In this document: in pieces, positions 24,745 through 32,249 of the stretch
How positions within the stretch are numbered: position 1 is the stretch's first letter
Layout of the letters: each line of letters opens with the position of its first letter
NCBI GenBank assembly: GCA_018334995.1
Contig: JAGXKW010000003.1
Span: 1 to 35,995, forward strand
DNA from: Wenzhouxiangellaceae bacterium
GTDB lineage: Bacteria > Pseudomonadota > Gammaproteobacteria > Xanthomonadales > Wenzhouxiangellaceae
Reading direction: 5' to 3'
Length of the DNA stretch: 35,995 bases
Notes under the pieces: generated by a model
Seen by the model: the letters and a program-made list of their open reading frames with translations, nothing else
Database searches by the model: none
Told to the model about the DNA's origin: nothing
Program-made: the position numbers and the translations under genes

Positions 24745-25353
24745 ATGGCGATTTCAGAATGGGTCAAGGGGTCGCTGGCCGTCCTGTCGATGGCCGCGGC
24801 GTTCGCGCTGACGCCATTGGCGACGGTGCATGCGCAGGAAATCTACAAAACCGTCGACGAAAACGGCAACGTGGTCTACACCGACCAGAAACCGAGCGAC
24901 GATGCGGTTCCGGTGAAGCTCAAGGAACTCACGGTAGTCGATCCGATCGAATTGGGGGAAGTCGGATCGGCCGCTGTCGAGCCGATCGATGATGAAACCG
25001 CGGAGACGTTTACGGAGATGCCGGATTTCGACCTGGAAATCGTCTCTCCGGAGGTCGAAGAGACCATCTGGAACACCGCTTACGTATTGTCTGTGGATGT
25101 CAGCGCGGCACGCGAGCTGCCATCGGAGGCCGAGCTGGCCTACCTGATCGATGGCGAAGTGCACACCACTTCGCAATCGACGAGTGTTGAACTGGAGGAA
25201 GTCTTTCGCGGCGAGCACGAGCTCAGCGTGGAACTCCGGGACGCCGACGGACGCGTCCTGGACAGCGCGGGCCCGGTCACCTTCTTCATGCGCCAGCATT
25301 CCCGGCTGCACCCGAATCCGGGTCGACCGATACAACCTCGACCCAGAACGTGA
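24745..25353 (+). CDS. DUF4124 domain-containing exported protein
   Basis: A 202-residue protein with an N-terminal signal peptide (hydrophobic stretch ending PLATVHAQ), a DUF4124 segment of about 35 residues (EIYKTVDENGNVVYTDQKP) and a C-terminal beta-rich domain of unknown type (DVSAARELPSEAELAYLIDG...VTFFMRQ). The proline-rich tail is NPGRPIQPRPRT. The start ATG at 24745 has GGAGG upstream. DUF4124 genes are frequent neighbours of glnA in gammaproteobacteria, though their function is unknown; periplasmic location is inferred. The last 68 bp overlap the convergent dtd gene. Confidence 0.85.
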   Translation: MAISEWVKGSLAVLSMAAAFALTPLATVHAQEIYKTVDENGNVVYTDQKPSDDAVPVKLKELTVVDPIELGEVGSAAVEPIDDETAETFTEMPDFDLEIVSPEVEETIWNTAYVLSVDVSAARELPSEAELAYLIDGEVHTTSQSTSVELEEVFRGEHELSVELRDADGRVLDSAGPVTFFMRQHSRLHPNPGRPIQPRPRT

Positions 25354-25768
25354 CCGGTCCGTCGTTGACCAGGGCGACCCGCATGTCGGCGCCGAATACG
25401 CCGAAGGCCGAGGCCGGCCAGGCGTCGTGCAGTCTCCGGTGCAGCGCCTCGAACAGTATCCGGCCCCGATCCGGCGGGGCGGCGGGTGTGAAGCTCGGGC
25501 GGTTGCCGGCATTGGTGTCGGCGGCCAGCGTGAACTGGGGTACAAGCAGCAATTCGCCCTCGACGTCGCGCAGACTTCGATTCATGCGCCCGGCGTCGTC
25601 CGGAAACAGCCGATAGTTGAGCAGGCGTTCGACGAAGCGGTCCAGGCATCGTTCGGCGTCGTCTCGCGTGAAGCCGACCAGCACCAGCATGCCGGCGCCG
25701 ATTTCGGCCACTCGCCTTCCCTCGATGCTGACGCTTGCCGAAGCCGTTCGCTGGATCAGTCCGATCAT
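25286..25768 (-). CDS. dtd: D-aminoacyl-tRNA deacylase
   Basis: A 160-residue homochirality-proofreading enzyme that hydrolyses D-aminoacyl-tRNAs (and glycyl-tRNA-Ala in related enzymes). The active-site motifs are seen as VPQFTLAAD (usually SQFTL; here Pro replaces Ser) and NDGPVTFW. The NRPSFTPAAPP segment is also conserved. ATG at 25768 is preceded by GGAG on the minus strand. Its 3' end overlaps 68 bp of the convergent DUF4124 gene. It is divergent from the acyltransferase gene. Confidence 0.95.
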   Translation of the reverse strand: MIGLIQRTASASVSIEGRRVAEIGAGMLVLVGFTRDDAERCLDRFVERLLNYRLFPDDAGRMNRSLRDVEGELLLVPQFTLAADTNAGNRPSFTPAAPPDRGRILFEALHRRLHDAWPASAFGVFGADMRVALVNDGPVTFWVEVVSVDPDSGAAGNAGA

Positions 25769-25929
25769 GTGCCGCTCCAGAGTTGAATGGAGATCGTCGT
25801 CGGGCCGATGATGGTAGCATCGGCTTCGATGAAGATTCTCTCGGCGCGCCTGATGAAGCGGTCCATCACAGCCAAACGTTTCCAGGCTCCGCAGATGCGG
25901 GGCTCTGGAGCGTCACAGTAGGTGAGACG

Positions 25930-26802
25930 TTGAACAAGGTGGGCCTGGGGCGACTGGTGTTGCGCGTCTCGGCATGGTTGCCGCTGCGAGTCCAGGACAT
26001 GCTGGCGAGGCTGGTGGCCCGGCTGGTTCATTTGTTCGGCTGGCGCAAGCTCGGCATCGTGCACGGCAACCTGGCGGTCGCCTTTCCATCGCTTTCGCGC
26101 CGGGAAACCGAACGCCTGGCGCGGGCCAACACCCGCGAGATGGTCAGGACGCTGCTCGAGTGCGGTCCGGCCTGGCATCGCGACAAGGCCTGGATACAGC
26201 ACCGCATCGTGGCCGTGCGCGGCAGATCGCACGTTGAGCAGCCCCTCCGGTCCGGGCGCGGTGTCCTGGTGCTGGGCGGCCATCTGGGCAACTGGGAGCT
26301 GTCGATTCTCTACGGCAGCCTGACCCTTCCGATCGACTATCTGTACAAACCACCCCGGTCGGCCGAAGTCGATCGCCTGCTGAGCGGTTACCGCAGCCGC
26401 TTCGGCGCCGAGATGATCGCGACCGGCGGCGCGGCGATGCGGCGCGCGGTGCGCAAGCTGCGCGGCGGCGGCGCACTGGGCATGCTGTTCGACCAGTTGC
26501 CGCGCGGCGGCGACTCGGTGCAGGCGCCGTTTTTCGGGCGCCCGGTGGCGACCATGACGCTGCCGCATCGCCTGGTGCGCGCGACCGGCTGCGCGGTGGT
26601 CATGGGCCACTGCCTGCGCGTGTCCAGGGGCTGGAAGATCCGGTTCGATCCGGTGCCCGACGCCGACCACCCCGATCCGGAAATCGCTGCGGCGGCCATG
26701 AACCGGGTGCTGGAGCAGGTCGTTCGGGATGCGCCCGAGCAATATCTTTGGCAGTACCGGCGGTTCGAGGCGCTGCCGGCGAGGGAACGGCATTCGGATT
26801 GA
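25930..26802 (+). CDS. Lysophospholipid/lipid A acyltransferase (LpxL/LpxM family)
   Basis: A 290-residue protein of the bacterial lipid A acyltransferase family (HtrB/LpxL-like), which adds a secondary acyl chain to lipid A or a related lipid at the inner membrane. The catalytic H-x4-D/E motif is GGHLGNWEL (H118 and E123). The usual N-terminal hydrophobic anchor is weak here. No ATG fits; TTG at 25930, with GGTGAG just upstream, is the best start, and GTG at 25939 is an alternative. Which acyl chain and position are modified cannot be told. It is divergent from dtd, and a short hairpin (GACTCC/GGAGTC) overlaps its stop. Confidence 0.87.
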   Translation: MNKVGLGRLVLRVSAWLPLRVQDMLARLVARLVHLFGWRKLGIVHGNLAVAFPSLSRRETERLARANTREMVRTLLECGPAWHRDKAWIQHRIVAVRGRSHVEQPLRSGRGVLVLGGHLGNWELSILYGSLTLPIDYLYKPPRSAEVDRLLSGYRSRFGAEMIATGGAAMRRAVRKLRGGGALGMLFDQLPRGGDSVQAPFFGRPVATMTLPHRLVRATGCAVVMGHCLRVSRGWKIRFDPVPDADHPDPEIAAAAMNRVLEQVVRDAPEQYLWQYRRFEALPARERHSD

Positions 26803-26901
26803 CTCCGGCGCCTCTGGAGTCGGTGGCGGCTTCGCTGTCTGCAGAATTGCACGCTTGGCGGCGTACGGGCGCCGTTTCGAAACCAAATTCAACTTCAAAG
26901 T

Positions 26902-27556
26902 CAAAGGCGGTTTCGCTTCGCGCTTCGCGCTTGCAGGCGACCTACTTTTCACAGTCGCCTGAAAAGTAGGCAAAAGCGCCTCTACAGGCGGCAGGGATGT
27001 TGGGTGCTGGCCGGAACGGAGTGGGGGTTTGGTGTCGGGTCGAGCCTCCGCCATACCTTGAATGCTTATGCTCTGCCAATTCGAGTGGATCGGGTGGCGC
27101 AGCTGCCGGTCGTCCGAGATGCTGAAACGTGGGGGCGGATTCAATAACCCGGTGCCGGTGGCGTAGGTCGCGGCGACGTCCGCGACGGGTAGGTGTTGTT
27201 CGAGCGATTGCGTCGCGGATGTAACCGCGACCTACCCAGTCTGTTGCGCGATCGTGAAGCCGACGCCGCGTCCAGCGACACGCACGGATGTTGAAACGCC
27301 CGCGCCTTTCCGGCCCGGCCGCCGGATCGCAACATCTTGCAACACACGTCGCCACGCCACCGGATCCATTCGAATCGGTACGGCGCAAGCCTTCAAGCAA
27401 TAACGAAGACACATCTCCACATCAAACCACCCGGGCGATCCGGGTTGCAGCCAATCCATCTACTGCTTGTAAGAGCGCTTTTGCTTCCTTTTATCGCGAT
27501 TGATAAAAGGAAGGCGCCGGAAAGCCAGCGAAGCTGGCGCGGCGAAACCGCCTTTG
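26902..27556. repeat. Composite inverted-repeat element with terminal hairpins
   Basis: CAAAGGCGGTTTCGC at 26902-26916 is exactly complementary to GCGAAACCGCCTTTG at 27542-27556. Inside each end is a long hairpin: CCTACTTTTCA/TGAAAAGTAGG (26941-26970, 11-bp stem) on the left and CTTCCTTTTATC/GATAAAAGGAAG (27484-27513, 12-bp stem) on the right. Next to them a second inverted pair, GCAAAAGCGC (26970-26979) and its complement (27475-27484), repeats the order. The stems differ in sequence but keep the same layout, so the two ends look like copies of one module in opposite directions. No transposase is present. Confidence 0.75.
27163..27235. repeat. REP pair of a second sequence family
   Basis: GTAGGTCGCGG... 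at 27163-27186 and its inverted partner at 27212-27235 (ends ...CCGCGACCTAC). Each is 24 bp, with a GTAG head, a palindrome of GTCGCGG/CCGCGAC arms and a 6-bp loop; the units differ only in the loop. They lie inside the larger inverted-repeat element. The sequence is distinct from the cco-region REPs. Confidence 0.8.
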
Positions 27557-27635
27557 AATCCGAAGCCGAATGGCCTGAACGCCGGTGGCACGAATCGGCG
27601 CCGGGTTTGCGCATCGGCCGCCGCCGGACCAATGG

Positions 27636-27947
27636 TCAGCGACCTGAAAGGCGCCTGAGCCATACCCCCATGACCTTCTCGGCCTGCTTGTCGCCGTTGG
27701 CACGCGCGGCGGCGATGCCGCGTTCCCAGGCTTCGCGCGCACCGTTGGGATCACCGCTGGCTTCCAGCGCCTTGCCCAGATCCTGCCAGGCCATGGTGTG
27801 CTGCGGCGCATGTTCGGTCGCGGCACGGAAGTGGACGATGGCTTTTTCCAGATCGCCGCTCTTCGACCGCGCCTGCCCGGCGGCCAGCCGCGCCTCGTAG
27901 GTGTCGCGTCCGTCGTCGATCAGTTTTTCGAGTATTTCGGGGTTCAT
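27636..27947 (-). CDS. Tetratricopeptide repeat protein
   Basis: A 103-residue, largely helical cytosolic protein with about two TPR-like units (GDLEKAIVHFRAATEHAPQ and GKALEASGDPNGAREAWERG). Such motifs mediate protein-protein contact. The ATG at 27947 (MNPEILEKLIDDG) is preferred over an in-frame one at 27968, as it starts the typical helix. There is no signal peptide. It lies downstream of the trkH gene on the same strand, separated by 125 bp and a heptamer repeat. A partner cannot be named. Confidence 0.8.
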   Translation of the reverse strand: MNPEILEKLIDDGRDTYEARLAAGQARSKSGDLEKAIVHFRAATEHAPQHTMAWQDLGKALEASGDPNGAREAWERGIAAARANGDKQAEKVMGVWLRRLSGR

Positions 27948-28025
27948 GGAAAAACCAGTTTTACGCAATCAAAAGCGAGCGCGATGTGCATTTTGCGGCC
28001 ATGTCTGAACAAGGCCTCCGCTTGC

Positions 28026-28068
28026 CTAAATCCTAAATCCTAAATCCTGAATCCTGAATCCTGAATCC
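28026..28068. repeat. Heptanucleotide tandem repeat, six copies
   Basis: Three copies of CTAAATC followed by three of CTGAATC and a final C, in exact 7-bp phase, ending 5 bp past the trkH stop codon. Pure repeats of this kind can change copy number by slippage. Confidence 0.9.
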
Positions 28069-28072
28069 GGGC

Positions 28073-29521
28073 TCAGTGTTTCCAGTATGTCGGCGTCAGC
28101 AGCACCAGTACGGTAAATATTTCGAGCCGGCCGAGCAGCATGGCGAAGCTCATCAGCCACTTGGTGGTCTGGGTCAGGCCGCCCCAGTTCGAGCCGGCCT
28201 CGCCCAGGGCCGGTCCCAGGTTGTTCATGGCCGAGAAAACCACCGACACCGAAGTGACAAGGTCCTTTTCGAAGCTCGATACGATCAGCGTCAGGATCAC
28301 GATGCATACGATGTACAGCGAGACGAAGCCCCAGACTGCGTTGGCGATTTCCGGGTTCAGCGTGCGTCCACCGAGTTTCAGCGGCACGACCGAGCGCGGA
28401 TGGATCAGGCGCTTGAGCTCGCGCAGTCCCTGTTTCGACACGAGGTAGATACGCACGATCTTGAAGCCGCCCGTGGTCGAGCCCGCGCAGCCGCCCAGCC
28501 CCGATACCAGAATCATCAGGAGCGGCAGGGTGCCCGGCCAGAGGTATACGTCCGCGGTGGCGAACCCGGTGGTGGTGGTATACGAAACGGCGTGAAAGAT
28601 CGCGTAGCGCAGCGATTCCCAGAAACTGCCGTAGACGTCCTGACGCCAGAGCAGAAGCGTGATGAGCACGCTGATGATGACCAGCAGCGAAGCAAACAGC
28701 CGCAGTTCCGGATTGTTGAGATAGGCCTGGGCGGTTGCCCGTCGCAGCGCCAGGAAGTGCAGCGCAAAGTTCATCGAAGCGACGAACATGAAGAAGATGA
28801 TCAGGGTCTCGATCAGCGCGCTGTCGAAGTGGCCGATGGATGCATCGTAGCTCGAGAACCCGGCCGTCGCGATCGTGGTGAAGCTGTGGCCGAATGCGTC
28901 GAACAGGCTCATGCCCGCTGCCCAGAGCGCCAGCGCGCAGATCAGCGTCAGGCCGATGTAGATCGCCCACAGCGCCTTGGCGGTCTGCGCGATGCGCGGC
29001 GTCAGCCGGTTTTCCTTGACCGGTCCGGTGACCTCGGCCTTGTAGATTTCCATGCCGCCGATCTTGAGCATCGGCAGGATGGCCACGGCGAGCACGATGA
29101 TGCCCAGTCCGCCCATCCATTGAAGCTGCTGGCGGTACCACAGAATGGACACCGGCATCGAATCGAGTCCGGACAGCACCGTGGCGCCGGTCGTGGTGAT
29201 GCCGGAGGTCGATTCGAATACCGCGTCGGCGAAGCTGATGTCGAGCACCAGCATCAGCGGTAGCGACCCGGCCAGCGCCACTGCGCCCCAGCACGCCACG
29301 ACCACCAGGAAGCCGTCGGCCACGCGCAGCTCGCGCCGGTTGTCGCGCACCGGCCAGTACAGCAAAGTGCCGATGCCGGCAATCGCGAACATGCTGACGA
29401 AAAACGAGATCGCCGTTCCGTCTCCCGACACCAGTCCGAATATCAGCGGCGGCACGAAGCCGATGCTGAGGAACATCAGCAACGCTCCGACGACACGCTG
29501 TACCGGCGCGTAGCCCCGCAT
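28073..29521 (-). CDS. trkH: Trk system potassium uptake protein TrkH
   Basis: A 482-residue potassium channel-like subunit of the Trk transporter in the inner membrane. The four selectivity-filter loops can be read: TTTGATVLSG, TIATAGFSS, TTTTGFAT and MNNLGPALGE, each following a hydrophobic hairpin. It works with the TrkA gate encoded just upstream. Start and stop overlap in the form TGATG with trkA, implying coupled translation. The full-length protein ends in PTYWKH. Confidence 0.95.
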   Translation of the reverse strand: MRGYAPVQRVVGALLMFLSIGFVPPLIFGLVSGDGTAISFFVSMFAIAGIGTLLYWPVRDNRRELRVADGFLVVVACWGAVALAGSLPLMLVLDISFADAVFESTSGITTTGATVLSGLDSMPVSILWYRQQLQWMGGLGIIVLAVAILPMLKIGGMEIYKAEVTGPVKENRLTPRIAQTAKALWAIYIGLTLICALALWAAGMSLFDAFGHSFTTIATAGFSSYDASIGHFDSALIETLIIFFMFVASMNFALHFLALRRATAQAYLNNPELRLFASLLVIISVLITLLLWRQDVYGSFWESLRYAIFHAVSYTTTTGFATADVYLWPGTLPLLMILVSGLGGCAGSTTGGFKIVRIYLVSKQGLRELKRLIHPRSVVPLKLGGRTLNPEIANAVWGFVSLYIVCIVILTLIVSSFEKDLVTSVSVVFSAMNNLGPALGEAGSNWGGLTQTTKWLMSFAMLLGRLEIFTVLVLLTPTYWKH

Positions 29522-30897
29522 CAGACAAACACAGCTTCTACGGCGAACAGGCGCTCGACGTCGGCGATTTCGCGCTTGTCGGCGACGAACAGGATGACGT
29601 GGTCCTCCGGTTCGATGACGACGTTGTGGTGCGCCATCAACACCTCGTCGCCACGCACCACGGCGCCGATGGTGGTCGATTCGGGCAGCGTGATCGCGCC
29701 GATTTCGCGGCCGACGATCTTCGATCGACCCGGGTCGCCGTGGGCGACGACTTCGATGGCTTCGGCCGCGCCCTGCCGGAGCGAGTGAACGCGCACCATA
29801 TGGCCCTTGCGGATCAGCGCCAGCAAGGCGCCGATGGTGATCTGCTGCGGGCTCACGGCGACGTCGATGCGATCGGATTCGACCAGGTCGACGTAGGCGG
29901 CGCGGTTGATCAGCGTGATGACCTTGTGCGCGCCCATGCGCTTGGCCAGCATCGACGAAAGAATATTGGCCTCGTCGTCGTTGGTCAGCGCGCAGTAGAC
30001 GTCCATTTCGTCGATGCCCTCTTCGCGCAGCAGGTCCTCGTTGGCGCAGTCGCCGACCAGCACGATGGAGGTATCGACCCCCTCGGCGATGCGCTCGGCG
30101 CGCGTCGCGTCGCGTTCGATGATCTTGACGTGCAGGTTGCGCTCGAGACGGCGGGCGAGCGCCGCACCAATGTTGCCGCCGCCGGCCAGCAGCACGCGCC
30201 GGGCCGGCCCCGCCGTGCCGCCGAAGGTGGCCATGACCTCGCGGATTTCCTGGGTGGGCGCGAGGAAGAACACCATGTCGTCGACTTCGATGACGGTGTC
30301 GCCTTCGGGAATGATCGCCTCGTCGCGGCGGAATATCGCCGCCACGCGCGCATCGACACCGGCCGGCAGTTCGTCGGGCAGGCTCTTGAGCGCGCGGCCG
30401 ACCAGCTTGCCTTCGCGAACCGCGCGGGTCGCGACCAGCTGGGCGCGGCCGTCGGCGAAGTCCAGTACCTGCAGTGCGCCGGGGTATTCGATCAGCCGCT
30501 GCACGTGGTCGGTGACCAGCTTTTCCGGGCTGATCAGGTAGTCGATCGGGGTATGCTCGCGCGTGAACAGCTCGGGATGGGCCAGGTAGTCGGCGGCCCG
30601 TATCCGCGCGACTTTGGTCGGCGTGTTGAACAGCGAGTAGGCGACCTGACAGGCAATCATGTTGGTTTCGTCGGAATTCGTCAGCGCGATCAGCAGCTCG
30701 GTATCCTCGATGCCGGCGCGGATCAGCGTTTCCGGGCGCGAGGCGTGTCCCAGCACGGTCCGGATGTCGAGCTTTTCCTGCAGTTCACGCAGCCGTTCCG
30801 GATCGGTGTCGACCACCGAGATGTCGTTTTCCTCGCGCGACAGCGAATGCGCCATGCCCGAGCCGACCTGGCCGGCGCCCAGGATGATGATCTTCAT
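29521..30897 (-). CDS. trkA: Trk system potassium transporter TrkA
   Basis: A 458-residue cytosolic regulatory subunit that binds NAD(H) and ATP and gates TrkH. It has two RCK-N domains, each with its own Rossmann start: GAGQVGSGMA at residue 7 and LLAGGGNIGAALA near 235. Each is followed by an RCK-C domain. Its ATG lies within the stop of ntrX (ATGA) with a Shine-Dalgarno AGGA upstream, and its stop overlaps trkH. This places potassium uptake in the same transcript as the NtrY/NtrX pair. Confidence 0.96.
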   Translation of the reverse strand: MKIIILGAGQVGSGMAHSLSREENDISVVDTDPERLRELQEKLDIRTVLGHASRPETLIRAGIEDTELLIALTNSDETNMIACQVAYSLFNTPTKVARIRAADYLAHPELFTREHTPIDYLISPEKLVTDHVQRLIEYPGALQVLDFADGRAQLVATRAVREGKLVGRALKSLPDELPAGVDARVAAIFRRDEAIIPEGDTVIEVDDMVFFLAPTQEIREVMATFGGTAGPARRVLLAGGGNIGAALARRLERNLHVKIIERDATRAERIAEGVDTSIVLVGDCANEDLLREEGIDEMDVYCALTNDDEANILSSMLAKRMGAHKVITLINRAAYVDLVESDRIDVAVSPQQITIGALLALIRKGHMVRVHSLRQGAAEAIEVVAHGDPGRSKIVGREIGAITLPESTTIGAVVRGDEVLMAHHNVVIEPEDHVILFVADKREIADVERLFAVEAVFV

Positions 30898-32198
30898 TTA
30901 TTGTCTTCCTGAACCTGTTTCGGGTCGATGCCGAGCTGGCGCAGTTTGCGGTAGAGGTGCGTGCGCTCCATTTCCACGGCCTCGGCAAGCTGGCCGACGC
31001 TGCCTTCCGCGCGTTTCAGCCGGGTAATCAGGTATTGCCGCTCGAAGGCTTCGCGCGCCTCGCGCAACGGCAGTTCGAACAGCGGAGAGTGTGCCGACTC
31101 GACCGCCAGGGTATTGCCGGGGTCGGCCCGATCCAGAATCTCGGCGACCTCTTCGGGCTCGACCGGTGCTTCGCTCCCGGCCTGCAGCAGGCGGCGGAGC
31201 AGGTTTGCAAGCTCGCGCAGGTTGCCGGGCCAGTCGTGCTGGCGCAGCAGGTTCTGTACCGATACGGGCACCGGGCGGTAGGGTAGATTCTCGCGCACCG
31301 GCAGACGTTCGGCCAGGTAGCGCACCAGTTCCGGGATATCTTCGCGCCGCTGGCGCAGTGCGGGCACTTCGAGCACGCTTTCGGCCACGCGCTGGTACAG
31401 CGCATTGTCGAAACGCCCGCTGGCCGCGTGCTGCGCCAGGCCGGGCGTGGTGATCGCCAGCACGCGTACCGCGCTCGACGCACTGGCCAGCAGGCGGCCG
31501 AGGTGGGCCCGGTCGTCCGCGCCGATCGATTCGAAGTGCTCGAGGATCAGGGTGACCGGCTCGGCGTCGGAGGTTTCCAGTCCGGCCAGTTCGCTCTTGC
31601 CGGGTCCCATCGCGCATTCGTGCAAGGTGGCGTCGGCCGCGCCCGATTGCGCATGAAGCCAGCGTGCGAGCGTGGAACGGCCGCTGCCCGGCTCGCCGGT
31701 GATCAGAACGTGGCCGCGCGCGCGTTCGATCGTCTCCGCTCGTTCGCGCAAGGCGGTGATGGCGTCGGACCGGCCCAGCGGTTCGGGAATGTCGGTCGGC
31801 TTCGCCCGCGCGGGTGTGCTGCCGGGTTCCCGGCCGCTGGCCAGGGCCTTGCGCACCGTGTTGAGCAGGCGGGCCATGGACACCGGCTTTTCGATGAAGT
31901 CGCTCGCCCCGAAGCGCGTGGCTTCCACGGCCGCTTCGACCGAGCCGTGGCCGGAGATCATGACGACCGGGCACAGCGCGACGTCCTGCTCGCGCCATTC
32001 GCGGAGCAGGCTGATGCCGTCGCTGTCGGGCATCCAGACATCGAGCAGGATCAGGTCCGGGTCGGACGTTTCGCGCTTGACGCGCGCCTCCTCGGCATCG
32101 GCGGCCAGCACCGGCAAATAATCCTCGTCGGCGAGAATCTCGCCGATCATTTCGCGGATGTCCGGCTCGTCGTCGACGATCAGGATGGTTGCGGCCAT
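30894..32198 (-). CDS. ntrX: NtrX-like response regulator with degenerate AAA+ domain
   Basis: A 434-residue response regulator. The receiver domain has phosphoacceptor D53 (LLDVW), acidic VDDEPD and K104 in FIEKPVS. The central AAA+ domain is degenerate: the Walker A is GEPGSGRS (K replaced by R174), the Walker B is TLILEH (D-E replaced by E220-H221), and the GAFTGA loop that contacts sigma-54 is missing, with the surrounding segment shortened. The C-terminal Fis-type helix-turn-helix (LAEAVEMERTHLYRKLRQLGID) is intact and typical of NtrX. Hence it probably binds DNA but does not remodel sigma-54 polymerase. It follows ntrY by 51 bp and overlaps trkA. Confidence 0.85.
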   Translation of the reverse strand: MAATILIVDDEPDIREMIGEILADEDYLPVLAADAEEARVKRETSDPDLILLDVWMPDSDGISLLREWREQDVALCPVVMISGHGSVEAAVEATRFGASDFIEKPVSMARLLNTVRKALASGREPGSTPARAKPTDIPEPLGRSDAITALRERAETIERARGHVLITGEPGSGRSTLARWLHAQSGAADATLHECAMGPGKSELAGLETSDAEPVTLILEHFESIGADDRAHLGRLLASASSAVRVLAITTPGLAQHAASGRFDNALYQRVAESVLEVPALRQRREDIPELVRYLAERLPVRENLPYRPVPVSVQNLLRQHDWPGNLRELANLLRRLLQAGSEAPVEPEEVAEILDRADPGNTLAVESAHSPLFELPLREAREAFERQYLITRLKRAEGSVGQLAEAVEMERTHLYRKLRQLGIDPKQVQEDNK

Positions 32199-32249
32199 CG
32201 GATGTCAGCTCCGGGAGTCAATGACAGTGGGCAGAGGATAGCGCATCGT

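Larger units (their letters stand above)
26803..27635. other. Gene-free region (about 830 bp) made of repeat modules
   Basis: No open frame here has support: those present are antisense to or made of repeat arms. The region contains the 655-bp inverted-repeat composite (26902-27556) with large hairpins near both ends and a REP pair inside. Confidence 0.6.

Noticed and set aside
26801..26821. Hairpin GACTCC/GGAGTC at the acyltransferase stop as a terminator
   Set aside because: Only a 6-bp stem with a 9-bp loop and no T-tract; too weak to call.
26942..27412. Minus-strand open frame of about 156 codons in the repeat region
   Set aside because: Its end is made of the hairpin arm and it spans the REP pair; no domain, and composition matches repeat DNA rather than protein.
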